A DNA stretch of 64,000 nt from Pleurodeles waltl. Its lineage: Eukaryota > Chordata > Amphibia > Caudata > Salamandridae. Made by a program: the position numbers and the translations under genes. The notes beneath the pieces are model-generated. The model ran no database searches, had not been told where the DNA came from, and saw nothing but the letters and a program-made list of their open reading frames with translations. The stretch covers positions 134,621,106 through 134,685,105 of the forward strand of contig NC_090447.1 in NCBI RefSeq assembly GCF_031143425.1, given 5' to 3'. Of this stretch, positions 44,100 through 56,092 are shown piece after piece. How positions within the stretch are numbered: position 1 is the stretch's first letter; each line of letters starts with the position of its first letter.

Positions 44100-44277
44100 C
44101 TGTTTCTTAAATTATAAAACAAAGAATCCAATCTTACAAGCTCCACTGTTCTTATATACCTCATTGTGTATATGTGTATATATATATTAGCCCGATGAGA
44201 TGTTTGAGTGATGACATTGCTATTTCTAGAGTGAATCACTATGGTGAGTGTTAGCCAAGGTGTGTCAAGATGATTAT

Positions 44278-44790
44278 GGGGGTCTTTCTGACCCCAGCGG
44301 TTGGCGGAACACTGGCGGTAATACCGCCAACAGGCTGGGTCATACTGCCGGTCCCGCCAGTAAACCGCCAGGCTTCAGCCGGGCGGTCATAATCTACCAG
44401 GGCAGCGCCGCCATGGAAAGACTGGCAGTAAGGGGGACTCTGGGTGCCCCTGGGGCCCCTGCACTGCCCATGCATTTGGCATGGGCAGTGCAGGGGCCCC
44501 CAGGCACTACCCCATCGGGCATTTCACTGCCCGAATTACTGGCAGTGAAATGCACGACGGGTGCTGCTGTACCTGCTGCACATCAACATTGCCGCCAGCT
44601 CGATTACGAGCTGGCTTCAATGTTGATGTGACTTTTACACTGGGCTAGTGGGCGGAAGCGCTGTTTCTGTCCACGTGCCCAGCTGAAAAGTCATAGTAGG
44701 GGGCCAAGCATACCACCAGCACTGGAGGTATGTAGCCTCCCACTGGTTTGGCGGTCTTTTTACAAAACCGCCGAAGTCGTAATGAGTGCC
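44278..44790. mobile_element. family A miniature element with hairpin array, complete, TAT target duplication
   Basis: TAT flanks both ends (44,275-44,277 and 44,791-44,793). The left end has GACCCCAGCGG then ACCGCCAACAGG; the right end is CGCCGAAGTCGTAATGAGTGCC. Internal stems, in the same order as the 5.8-kb array: about 44,444-44,507 (29 bp, one bulge), 44,519-44,553 (13 bp), a decayed small stem at about 44,555-44,580, 44,581-44,628 (outer 11 bp, inner 7-8 bp) and 44,629-44,693 (imperfect). A GGCGGTTTT/AAAACCGCC stem lies at the right end. No coding capacity. Its termini match the right terminus of the large Harbinger at 29,115. Confidence 0.85.
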
Positions 44791-44793
44791 TAT

Positions 44794-47200
44794 GTCACTT
44801 TAGAAATTGTTATGACAGCAGACTTCATGGCTTGATATAATTATATTGCAAAAATAAGAAAATAAACTGGTGGAGGGTGTGGCATTGTTTAGGAGAAAGG
44901 AAAACAAAGTTACAGGTGCACTAAATAAATATGGGGTTGTGGGTGGAAAAAATGTAAAGAACATAGTGATGTGTCACTTTATGAAATATTGACCGGTCTG
45001 TAACTTTTATCTTTTTTTTTATTTTGTCTTTTTTAGGCGGGAAATGTAAACTTGTCTCAGAGGAAATAATTATCTGCTTTCTTAAGCATAATTCTGTATG
45101 AGCTTGGCTTTGTGAACTGTAATGTATAGGTATGATGCTTTGCTGAACATTTTTTGCCAAGTAGCTTGCTCACTGAGGACTCTTTAGAAGGCTTAGGTGG
45201 CTAAAAGACTGGAAAGGATGCGTTATTTGAATCAAAATCCAGTAGACAAAGAAAGCAAAAAGGGGCGGAGATATTGGCACCTGCTGATAAGTGTCAAAAA
45301 ATGTTATGTTATGTAGTTGTTTGTTTTATTTAACATTTGTTATTATTGTTTGTTAATATAGTTGTTGTAGTTTTATATTGGTGTTAAATTGTTTTGTTGT
45401 AATAAAAAAATTTTAAGTTATTTTTTATTTTGTTGCTTAAAACTTACTACAAATTTCATTTTTATTATAGTATTGCAATGTTCACCAAAACTGGCAGTTC
45501 CATCATCAGGGACTGTAAATATGCTACTACATGTACATGAATCTTTATGGAAGTATGCACATATTTTATATTACAGGCTCTAGATAATGGAGAAGCCAAT
45601 TATTTTGTTTTGGAGCTATGGTGATGTCATGCAATGGTGAGGTGTTAGTAGTGATGACGCTTGAGGCCCATATTCTTACTTTTCTTTTTCTGACAAACCT
45701 TTCTGGAAGTCTTGAGGGGTAAAAAAGAGGTAAAATCAACATTGCAAATCGAAATGATTAAGAGTTTGACGGGTGAGATTACTCGGTCAGAAACATGACG
45801 GATATCCCTTCCGCTGTATTACGGTTCTATTATATCCCATGGAAATCATAATACAGCACAGCATATCCATCACACTAGTGACCGAGAAACTGATCCACCA
45901 AACTCCAAATCAGACCCTAAATCCCAGAGATGGAAAGTAAGTAAAGTTCAAAGGTTTATTACAAAAGAAGAACCAAGATTATGTAAATGAGTCTCACAAA
46001 CATGCTACATGAGTCCAAAATCACCAAAGGTGAAGTGAAGTGTAGAATGAGATTAAATAGTACAAGCCATACAGGAATTTCAGTTGCAGCAATACAAAAG
46101 ATGAGGAACAAGATCAGGTGGTCTATAGATAAATCACGGTCCTCTTTCATAATCATTGGAGAAACACAATTAATCTAAGTTCCCTAAATAAGCTCAAGGA
46201 ACTCCTAATTACCTATCAGGAATTATAGCGAATAATGAAAATATAGGAAAGTGTCAGCATAGCAGAAACGTCAGTAGAAGTTCTGATAGACAGGTGTTGC
46301 GTAGCATAAAGTCACATAAACGGATAGAGAGTAGAAAGGTCTGTAAACCTCTGAGTCTTCAGGGAAATCTGCTTTCATCAGAGTCTTAAGAGAATCTGCC
46401 TTTTTCTAACTAGGTGAATACCAATTAAACCTGCTGACCCTTTGAGGAAACCTCCCCGTCAACACCAACTGTTTCCCATCTTCCTTGCACAGTTGAAAGT
46501 GGCAACTACCAATAAATTCTCATCCCACAAATTGAACATCAGGATGACATTGAGAGTCTCGTGGATGCCTGTATATAAACAGGGGTCTTTTCTTCTCAGT
46601 TGATAAGAGCTCCTTTATCCATGCCAAAGTATCCTCCCATACCATACTATCTCAGATACTCAATATGCCTTTCTTTAACTGTAGACTCAGAAGCACTTGC
46701 GAATAAAGAATATTTCAACCCAGCAAAACTACACGATGAAGGTTAGGCACATAAAATAAAGAGTTCAGGCCTTTGGTTATGGTACCTTGGTATAGTATTT
46801 CGATGCACATTTGAAATACATAATTATATGTGCATCTTCAATTATAATTGCAACATGATTATGCATGAAACAAAATCAAATGCAAGTACACCATAACACT
46901 TCAGTCAGAGTAGATGAATGTAAATGTGCATACCTATTACAATCCAACATGTTAAAATCGGGATTAGGACACATATATTCTTATGAATTACTAAATTTCT
47001 ACTGTGAATGCACCTTCCAAAATATGATTTAGATGTTCCACTTTACATTACTAACGTTAAGGTACACCATATATTTATTGTTGATTACAATATTATGTCA
47101 CTCCTGTGACGCATGATGGCACAGCCACAGTTATGTTTGCAGTCCCCCCTCTGATGACGAATTAAGTCATCACAATCATGATAAGGCCTTCTAATGAGCC
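44794..47200. other. unassigned AT-rich non-coding DNA
   Basis: 45,290-45,470 is very AT-rich. 45,940-47,160 has a mildly different composition with a TATATAAACAGGGG TATA-like word at 46,570 and may belong to an old retroelement, but no termini or genes are recognisable. Confidence 0.4.
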
Positions 47201-49467
47201 TGTTAGAAATTGGGGTCCTCATTTACAATGTGTTGACAAAGGGCAGGGCTGCAAGCCTTCTGCTGCACTGCCCTGCTTCAAAAGAAACGGTCGGGAAAGT
47301 TGTGTATTTATAAGGTACAGCACATTCCCCAGCGCTGGCTGCCATGCACGAACATAGGCACCCTTACATCCTGGTGCAAGGCAGTCTGCATTGTAGGGAT
47401 GATTGTTTTCATGAAGGAAGGGGCACCTTCCTGCACAAAAACTATAAATGGAGGTGATTTCCTCTTAATATGTGTGCTGCAGACTGCAGCACACATATTA
47501 AGAGCTGCAGCACACATATTAAGAGGAAAAAAGTCCTTGTTGTGCTCCACTACTGGGAGGCTTAGGCTTTTGACGCATTCCCAGGTTTACAGCATGTTTT
47601 AAATCTGTTAATGTGTCAAATGCAACGGGTGTTATGTTGGAACACTCACTGTGATGCCCATAGCACACCTCCCTATCGCAGTGCGAGGCAATGGAGCATC
47701 TTGCACTGCATTGCCTCACTTCATATCTACAAGGCCATGAAATGCTACATGGGGTGGCTTTATGTGGCCTTGTGGATTTGGCTCTCCAGTGTGTGCTACT
47801 GGACCATCGTTAAAAGTGACACTCTGGCGGTGCACAGGGCTTGTAATTAATACTCTGGGTCTCTAGTTTGCAGGGGTATGCACCCTGTCCAAGTAGAGAC
47901 CACAATCCTAGTCAGGGTAAGTCAGATACACACTTTAAATTAACCTGTGCCCACTCTCTGGCAGCTTGGCACAGAGCAGGCAGGCTTAACTTAAGAGGCA
48001 ATGCGTAAAGTGTTTGTGCAACACACACACAGTAACACAATGAAAACATGAAAACTCAGTGGAGTTGGATGTAATGCGTCATCAAGCCACGTAAAGTGTT
48101 GTTGAGCTGCGCAGGTTGTGGATCCGATGTCACCAAGTAGCCTATACGTCGGCATCAAAGGAGCAATGTGGTGAAATTTTACAAGCACTCGAGATGATGC
48201 ATCGTTTTTTGCAGGAATCAGCTGCAGAACTCACTTCTGAGGCCCAGGAGTGGAGAGGGTCACCTCTGGCAAAGTAAGACTCACAGGTGCTAAACTTCAG
48301 CAGAACCAGGGTAGTTGTAACCAGTCTTTGATATCCCTGAGACTGCAGGAGAACAGGAGTAAGCCAGCAAGCCCTTATAGACACTCTGGTTGAGCAGGAG
48401 GAGTCCAGTCCTTTTCCTCAGCAAGGCAGAGGTCTGCGGTCAGCAGGGCAGCTCAGCAATGCAGAAAAGCAGTTCTTTGGAACACTCAGTTTAGGCAGAG
48501 TGTCAATCCTTACAGCACATCAGTCTTTACCCCACCAGAGGTCTTCCCAAGTCCACTAGGGATCCAGTTTCACGGTATCAGGGCCCCAGTATTTATACTC
48601 CCTTTGAAGTGGGGGTGACTTTAAAGAAGCTCTTTGAAGTCCCACCCCTTTGTGCCCTTTGTGTGGGGGCAGGCACTAACCTATTGAAGTTCTTCCAGCT
48701 CACTAACACCTATCAGAATGCAGATGAATGCAGATGAGTCCTTTGTCAAACCCACCCTTCCTGTCTTTGTTGCTGTCTGGGGGGCGGGGTGCACAAAGCA
48801 TAGCTGTCACCTAGCCCAGATGTGTATTAGAGACAGGCTGCAAGGCACACAGAGCAATAAGAGCAGAGAAATGCCCATTTCCTAAAAGTGGTATTTCTAA
48901 AATAGTAATGTTAAATCCGACTTTACCATTAAAGGGGAGTTATAATTACTGTGGGAAAGTCATCTTCTTAACATGTTCACCCCAATTCTTCTGACTGGTA
49001 CTGGTGGTAACTGACCCTGACTGTGCCATGGGCTCTGCTTACCAGGCCCAGGGCTCTGAATCAAATGTATATGGTAAAGTGGTACCATTACAATTGGCAA
49101 CAACAGATTCTTATAATTCCCTAGTAGATGTTAGGTCAAAGGGGATGCAAACTACCTATAAGGCCCTACTATATAATATGACAGGGAAGGTTAGAGGCCG
49201 AGCAGATTTCCTGCACTGGAGTGTGCACTTCTGTGTTGCCTGCTGTCATTTTTAAAGCAGCCTTGCCTTGCAGGCTGTCTTTAAAATGTCAAATGTGTGC
49301 AAATTTGACTTTGGAATTAAAAGTAATTCCAAATTGGTAGTATACCTTATGTCTACACATAGGTCACCCCTAATGTCTCCCTTAAGCAAAGACATTATAA
49401 AATATGTTTTCCACGCCTGGCAATGGAAAAATTGCCCCTTTCATTTTCCCTCATTGTAGATACTTTG
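47201..49467 (+). mobile_element. LTR-like segment beginning TGTTAGAAATTGGGG, interrupted
   Basis: TGTTAGAAATTGGGG at 47,201-47,215 is separated by a family D element from a resumption at about 47,845 (GGGTCTCTAGTTTGCAGGGG), followed by GACCACAATCCTAGTCAGGG and a long non-coding body. The stretch at about 48,860-48,930 repeats 7,310-7,400. The body holds repeated ATGCGTCATC/GATGCATCG words. No internal genes adjoin it. The right edge near 49,467 is where a family D fragment begins. Confidence 0.5.
47214..47843. mobile_element. family D miniature element inserted in the LTR-like segment
   Basis: Left end GGGGTCCTCATTTACAATG; right end GTGCACAGGGCTTGTAATTAA. Internal TGTGTGCTGCAGACTGCAGCACACA palindrome at about 47,469-47,494 (quoted in part), followed by a near-direct repeat of AGCACACATATTAAGAG. 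LTR-like sequence continues on both sides. Confidence 0.65.
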
Positions 49468-49640
49468 GGGCATGTCTATAAGCCCCTAGCACCACCTTGC
49501 GTCACATTTGAAGCATTTATTTTGATGCAAATGTGATGTTAAGGTAGCCTAATGTATGGAATGGAGGTGTTCCCCCATTAGGAGAGCTGAAAACATGACA
49601 CAAGGAAATGTATGAGATTTCCTAGAGCCATTTAAGGAAT
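49468..49640. mobile_element. family D fragment
   Basis: GTGTTCCCCCATTAGGAGAG and GAGATTTCCTAGAGCC correspond to GAGTTCCCCCATTAGAAGG and AAGAGATTCCACGG in the 55,577 element. It abuts the hAT remnant. Confidence 0.5.
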
Positions 49641-52441
49641 GGTGTAATCGCTTGATATGAAATGTTAGTTCATTTTGATCATTTAATCTCCCCACATTTT
49701 GAAGTGAGAGACTGGTCATTTTCATTGTGACATCTGCACCATCTGCACTGAATATATGTTCAGTGGACACACTGACTATAGAGCAAGTAGATACTTTATT
49801 GCCAGACTGCTGAGCACTGGCCATTTGCACATCTTTGCACACCAATATGGCAATGGGCTTTGATCCACATAGACCTCTTTTCGTTCATCCAGATACTCCT
49901 GGAAAATCCTATCAATGATAATTGGTTCTGCCACATGCTTGACCTATTTGTCTTTTGCCTCTGCACTGGACTTAAAACCTGTCACTTGAAACCAAGCAAA
50001 TGCAGAGGTTGGGGACAATTCTTCTGTTTCTGTATTTGTGGTTTTTGCCAGTGTTCTTGCTGGTGGTGGTGGCTGCAGTAAGACAAGACTGTGCTCTCTG
50101 GAAGTTGAAGGCAGCACACAAGAACTTCTCCTTGGCAGTGGGACTCAAGTAATTTCCAGTCGTTCATCTTACTGGTCTCCGGCTTGCTCAACAATCAACC
50201 TCTTGTATTTTGAAACATCCCCGTCGGAAAAACGGAATGAAAGAGGCCAGAATTTGTTTGTACAGTGAATCAAGTAGTGGGGCACAGATGTACTCTTCGG
50301 ACAATATGATGTCATTTTGCAGCCTTGCATTAAAGCCAAGCGAAGGATTAGGCTCTCAACCAAGGCATGCACATCTCCGTTTTCATTCACACCTGTGAAT
50401 GCGAACCTCTCAGTCACCTTATGTAGCTGCAGATGCAACAGTGGGATAGCTTGGCCCATCCTACGATCCTCCTTGCTAACTTCCCATGAGAAATTCTGAA
50501 ATGGGAGTAGCATCTGTGTCAGGCATTTGACTAGGCCCAATTTGTCTGCATCAATGGTCATATTTTTCCCAATTGCATTGCCTCCTTTTTGAATGACATA
50601 GTCATTGATCTGTCTATATTGTTCAAACAGATGTTGCAACATGTAATAGATCAAGTCCCAACGTGAACATGGATCCAGTGTGCAGTGATACACATGTAAT
50701 CAGTTGCTTGACAACTGGTCCACATATCTGTTGTCAAGTGGATATTGTGAACAGCACTTTGCTGCACAGCTTGTCCAACCAATTGCAGCACATTGTGATA
50801 GAGCACTGGAACAAAAACTCTGTCAAAATAGGTCTGACTTGGAACCTTCCATTTTGGGTAGATGGCCACCACATACCTTAAAAATCCCACTCCTTCCATA
50901 AAAGAAAAAGAGAGGAGGTCCAGTGCTAACATTTTTGCCAGCTTCCCAATATACAAACGTGCCATTGGGTGAATGCCATTATAGGGCCATCATAGGGACT
51001 CTCCTGCCAAAACATGCCCATAATAATAGGCTTGACCTTCTTTTTTTCTGGAGCCACTGACGCAGGTGACTTATGAAAGGTAGGAGGAGGAACACTCAGT
51101 GTGTGTCTTGGGGCAATTACTGTATGTCGTGGTGTCTCCACCTGACTTGTGCTGTTTTGAGGTCGCAGGGGGAGGTAATGCTGGTGTATTGCTGGGAGAG
51201 GGCTCCTTTTCTTAAAGATGTCACTCTCTTCTTCCTCATGACCTCCCACTGTGATTGACTTGGGGGTGATGCTTCCCGGCTTTCCTCACCTTCACTACAA
51301 CCACGTTCAGCAAAGTTTGTAAGGTGCTCCTCCACTTGTTTGCGTGATTTTCTTTCATTTGAGTTGTTTTGTTTGTCCTCCAATACCATAGTGTGAATCC
51401 AGCTTGCATCAATAAACATTCATGTGGCAAATGGAGCATATTGCAACTTTTTTGCTCCTGCTTGATAAGCTTAAAAGATCCAAAATCTGGAAGAGTACTT
51501 TCTTAGAAGGAAGGCCAGTGTCAATGCATGAAGAAGAATTGGAGGTAGGTGGGTGTGTCATTGACTACCTCTTTGCAGTGCATATTTCTACTTGGGTAGG
51601 TGTTGGTGCAGGTTGCAGATGGGGCTTAGCAATTATAGGAGGTGGCAGTGCTACCTGTACCACACCCCTTAGTGCAGGTTGAATAGGAGGATAATGTCAG
51701 ACTCCTGTTGTCGTCATCCTCTTCATCATCCGCTTCCATAATTCTAAGGCTTTCAGGAACTTTTCTTTTCCGTTGCCTCTCCTAGTATCTCTCGAATTCT
51801 GCAGGGGTCCAATCAATGTCCAGGTCATCATCATCAGAAGGGGTGCTTGGAGAAGATGGTGGCATAGTCCCCTTCCTTTTTCTAGCTGGAGATCTGGAAG
51901 TAAATGATTCTAAATGAGGAGGTTGTTGCTCAGCAGGAAGCTCAACCTCCTGTTCTGCTCCAGCTTCAGGAAATCTACTATTCTTAGCTGCAGCTGCTGT
52001 CCACTTTGCTCTGTTTCCTGAAACGATTGGGTACTACTTTGTGAAAGGGACAAATCCAAGTCAATGTCACTGCTCGTCAGCAATGCCATGATAGAAGTGC
52101 CTGCCTCGGTGACAGGCATTGGCTTGGGCTTAGATTGAGGTGGTGCTCTTGATGTGGGAGTGCTGCTCCCAGTTTCCTCATCGGAGACTGATGCAGTAGG
52201 CATTTCTCTCCCAAAAAAGGTGGTGGTTGGCAGTCCAGCGGAGGAAAGCCGCTTCTTCTTTTAACCTTCCAGTTTCTTGGCAGAACCTTTCTTTTGAGGC
52301 TATCTTAAAGCAGTAAGTTGGCAGTGGCACTAAGTTGCACAAGTGGAAGAGATAGGAGCACTGAGGCCACATGTTTTTTGTTCACGCCTTCTGTTTGGCA
52401 GCAGTGTGGATGATGTTGCTTCTTCTCTTGTGCACCTAAAA
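49641..52441 (-). pseudogene. hAT-superfamily transposase, frameshifted
   Basis: hAT transposases are DDE-type cut-and-paste enzymes with a C-terminal dimerisation domain. On the minus strand an acceptor-like TTGTTTGCTTTTAG at 52,442 opens the exon. A long Ser/Pro/charged N-terminal region follows (52,260-51,000). The conserved core starts near 50,950: LAKMLALDLLSFSFMEGVGF, then VPSQTYFDRVFVPVLY and VHNIHLTTDMWTS with TAHWI (50,700). Next comes SRWDLIYYMLQHLFEQ and a helical region (50,690-50,170). At 49,910-49,690 the dimerisation domain reads EYLDERKEVYVDQSPLPYW, WPVLSSLAIKYLLAL and, in another frame, VSTEHIFSADGADVTMKM. Several frameshifts and stops occur. A BED finger is not recognisable. 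No terminal repeats were identified. Confidence 0.85.
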
Positions 52442-53198
52442 GCAAACAAGTGAAAAAAATGTTTAGTGACACGTATTGTTGGAGTTTGAATTAGTACACA
52501 GACAATATAATTTAGTGTGGTTCGTTACTTAGATAATAATTAACAACAATTTATTCAACCATTTTAAAGTCAAACCACACCACCGAAACATCAAATGTAA
52601 TTTCCAATCTGGATAACAGAACATACAGCTCTTTACTTTTTGTGCACCTATTCTAAAGGCGACAAGCTGCGGCATTCAAGGAGGTGCATGTTTAAATCGA
52701 GTAATCCTTAAAACATTAAGCCTAGTGTGCACCTACGCAGGCAAGGTGGATCCAGGGGGAATGGAATAATCATTCATAATTTAATGATGCTGGTGTGTGT
52801 GCAGTGCACCTGTTCTATGTAAGCCTGGGGTCCAGGGCAAAATGCAAAAAATACCTAAAAAAATTAATGCTGGTGTGCAGCTGTGTGCCTATAGCAGTCG
52901 GGGTAGATTGATTTGAGGCAAAAAGCAACAAAAAAAAACCATAAAATTCAAAAATATTAAAATTAAAAAATTAAATAAAAAAATGTAATTAAAAAATTAC
53001 AATTAAAATGAAGAAAAAAGAAACTGAATAGCTGATATTTGCACTACAGGAGTGTGAGAAACCTATTGGGAGGTAAAGGGGTGCAGATGAAAAACGCAAT
53101 AAAATACATGTAATTTATATAAAGAACTGCTCATCATAATCATATTCATAAGAGACATATACTACAGTTATCCTCAAACATATTATTAAACTGATATC
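52442..53198. other. non-coding; probable hAT upstream intron, with A/T-rich tract
   Basis: Upstream of the hAT exon. Around 52,920-53,030 is a very A-rich tract of AAATTAAAAA words. 52,735-52,890 has a weak repeat of TGGTGTGNNTGTGCAG-type text. No exon is recognisable. Confidence 0.4.
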
Positions 53199-53845
53199 AC
53201 ATGCAAGCCTCTGGAAAAGCACACTGGCTGGCTGCAAAAACTGGCCCCCAGCCACAGTCAAACAACAACGCTTGGATCAAGGAGGCATGGAAAACAGAGA
53301 ACACATGCAAGCCTAAGGCAAAAGCAAACTGGCTGGCTGCACAAAATGGCTGCCAGCCACGTGGTCAAACAACAATTGCAAGCAAGGAGGCATGGAGAAC
53401 AAGGAACACATGCAAGCCTATGGCAAAAGCACTCTGGCTGAGTACACAAAATGGCCTCTGGCCACATGGTCAAACAACAGGAGCGGAAAGGGAGGCATGG
53501 AGAACAAAGAAAACATGCACGCCTACAGCAAACACACACTGGCTGGCTGCACAACATGGCCACAAGCCACATGGTCAAACAACACGAGCAAGCAAGGAGG
53601 CATGGAGAACAAAGAACACATGCACGCCTACAGCAAAAGCACACTGGCTGGCTGAACAAGAAGGCCACCAGCCACATGGTCAAACAACAATTAGGAAGCA
53701 GGCATGGAAAACAAAGAAGAACACATCCAGGCCTACACAAAGTGGCCGCTGACCACACAGCATGGAGAGCAAAGACAAATTGTGTCCTATGGCAAATGCA
53801 CACACACTGGCCAGACAAAAGAGGCATGGTGACATTGAAGAAAAC
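53199..53845. repeat. minisatellite, 105-bp unit, about six copies
   Basis: GGCATGG starts at 53,284, 53,389, 53,494, 53,599 and 53,701, with a degenerate unit at 53,823, so spacing is 105, 105, 105 and 102 bp. The unit contains ACACATGCAAGCCTA, CACTGGCTGGCTGCACAA and AGCCACATGGTCAAACAAC. Because 105 is a multiple of three, open frames run through on both strands (53,201-53,752 + and 53,258-53,827 -); I regard them as artefacts. Confidence 0.95.
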
Positions 53846-54369
53846 ACTGCAGTTAATTCAGAAATGTCAAACATGAAAATTAACTGAGCTATGCATTTTT
53901 TTACAACAACACACATCCTCCTATAGCATCAACTATTACACCACATATACAGTTTTTGCAGACAATCATGAAATACAAACAATAGTCAACATTTTTAATT
54001 TAATCCAATGCCATTATTGCCCTAAATTATGTTTTAATTAAAACAACATATACCACAGAAAGAGTTCATTCATGAACTGATGAACAGTACTGTCTCTACT
54101 GGCTGGATGGCCCATTGGCAGACTAGTTCATGTAGTAAAAGAAATGAATGTGCAAATGTAAGAAACATGGGGAAAAGGTACTAAACTTTGCAAAATGTTT
54201 CCTTTACAAAAGCTTAACATTGAAATGTAAAAAATAATTAAACACTACTGAAACTCCAGACTACCCACCACAATGACTGTTTTCCAAATCAAATAAAAGT
54301 TCAAAGTAATACTGGTTTGGCATGATTCTGTCCAAAACTCATTTCTGGACTACTTCTTAGACCTCACCT
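53846..54369. other. unassigned AT-rich DNA
   Basis: AT-rich DNA with AACATTTTTAATTTAATCC-like words; no domain. The 3' LTR of the adjacent Gypsy element would be expected near here but was not recognised. Confidence 0.4.
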
Positions 54370-54514
54370 CAGTCAAGGGGGTAACAATGGCGCTATATCC
54401 CTTGACAAACTCCTATAGTGCCCAGTGAGGCCCAAGCTTGCCCTGACCTTGCCCTGGGTTTGAGGGACTTCCAGGTCATGATAGTCTCAATCTTTGCCTG
54501 AAGGGTCTACATCT

Positions 54515-54534
54515 CCCCCCCCCCCCCCCCCCCC
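54515..54534 (+). repeat. homopolymer run of C
   Basis: Twenty C residues in a row on the plus strand, G on the coding strand of the retroelement, just after the RT catalytic box. Length is likely to vary or be misassembled. Confidence 0.9.
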
Positions 54535-54539
54535 ACCAA

Positions 54540-55217
54540 GTATCCTGGAGGTGAAAGAGGTGATCCTCCAGTTGTTACTGAAGAAAGCTATGTAATCCAG
54601 GTAAGCAGCTGAGATGGCTTCAAATCTAGCAAGGGCATGGTTCACCAGCCTCTAGAAAGTGGCAGGGGTGTTCTTTAATCCAAAGGGCATCACTCTAAAC
54701 TGATAGTGTCCTCTGGAGTGGAGAAGGCTAATCTCTCATTGGCTCCTTCTGTTATGGTGATCTGCCAGTACCCTGATGTAAGATCAAAAGTACTTAAGTA
54801 CTGGGAAGCCCCTAACCTGTCAATGAGCTTATCTGCCCGGTGGATAGGGGAAGCAGCAGTCTTTGTTACAGAGTTTAGCCCTCTATAATTCACACAGAAC
54901 CTAAGTTCAGGTGCAGTGCCTCGTGGGGCAGCTTTTGGTAAAAGAACCACAGGAGTGGACCAGGGGATACTGGAGGGTACTATCACCCTCCAACTCCAAC
55001 ATCTTAGAGACTTAGGTCTTAATGGTGGCCACACCTTATTCAACCATCTGTAACATTTATTCTTGAAAGGGAGGTTGTCCACTGTGCCCACATCATGGGT
55101 ACACAGGTGGGTAATCCCAGGAGCAAGGGAGGAAAGAAAGGAGTATTCTTCCAACACTTGGCCACATTTCTTCTGCTGTTCATAAGTCAGAGTGGGGGAA
55201 AGGATTACTCCTTCCAC
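54540..55217 (-). pseudogene. pol: Gypsy reverse transcriptase fragment
   Basis: RNA-dependent DNA polymerase part of the retroelement polyprotein. Visible: WSTPVVLLPK, ELRFCVNYRGLNSVTK, PIHRADKLIDRLGASQYLST followed by FDLTSGYWQI (RT fingers and palm, first catalytic Asp of FDL), then after a frame change FRVMPFGLKNTPATF and YLDYIAFFS at about 54,577-54,603. The last is the YLDD box with its second Asp changed to Tyr, which would abolish polymerase activity. A stop lies just before RLVNHALARF. RNase H is at most a trace (about 54,490-54,370). Confidence 0.85.
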
Positions 55218-55576
55218 AGACCTATCGTTCTCCTTGGATGCTAAGAGATCAGGGAGAGGTTCACTTTCCTCTGCTCAGCTCCACCAGTCATCAACAGCAT
55301 GGTGAGCTCAGATCGCTCACTGAGGCAATTGATATGAAGCACCCTGTGGGGTTGCCTGAAGGTCTTATGGTCCACCATGTAGGTGGCTTTTTCCTTCTTC
55401 TCAATCACCTCATAGGGCCAGGTGCATTGGATATGGAGGGCCTCGAGCTACACAGATTTCATAACCCACACTTTCTGTCCTGGCTTAGATTCCTTATTGG
55501 TAGAGTTTTGGACCTAGCACTCCTTCATCACAGCCTGACTGACTTCTAAGTTGTTGCTTTCACAACTTAGACATTT

Positions 55577-56092
55577 GGGCCCAGATTTAAGAAGCACTAG
55601 CTCAATATTAGCATCATTTTTTTACACTAATGTGGCATTAGGCTTCAGAAATCGCCACGCCATATTTACAAAGTGGCTCAACCGTGCATCACGGCACTTT
55701 GTAACCCTTTGCGCCACATTATGCATGTGCCATGCATAATGTATACAAAGGGAGAGTTCCCCCATTAGAAGGACCACAAAAATGGTGCAGTGGAATCTAA
55801 GAGATTCCACGGTGTAATGTTTTGCAGTTACTTTTAATGCCTGCTCAGAGCAGGCTTTTAAAGGGGGCCCACCATTGGTTACTATGGGCCCCTATGTACT
55901 GTTCAGGGTTAGCACCAAAACTTTGTCACTAACCCTGAACAGTATGTCAGTTGACACCATTGCCCCCTACCATGCACCATGGTACACCATATTTTAAAAT
56001 GTCGCACACATCGTGGTGGTAGGGGGGCAATAAAGGTAGCAAGAAAAGTGGTGCTGCACTGGTTGCAGCGCCACGTCTCATAAACCAGCCCC
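55577..56092. mobile_element. family D miniature element, 516 bp, inserted in the Gypsy remnant
   Basis: Left end GGGCCCAGATTTAAGAAGC; right end, read inward on the opposite strand, GGGGCTGGTTTATGAGACG. Flanking TTT (55,574-55,576) and TTG (56,093-56,095) may be a decayed 3-bp duplication. Internal inverted repeat at about 55,897-55,943 (TGTTCAGGGTTAG...CTAACCCTGAACA). Non-coding. Confidence 0.75.

Noticed and set aside
52250..52440. BED zinc finger at the start of the hAT transposase
   Set aside because: Some Cys and His residues occur, but no frame gives the CxxC...HxxxH spacing, so a BED finger cannot be supported.
53201..53827. 183- and 189-residue repeat proteins on opposite strands
   Set aside because: Both come from the 105-bp minisatellite, whose length is a multiple of three. 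Neither has a promoter or recognisable domain.
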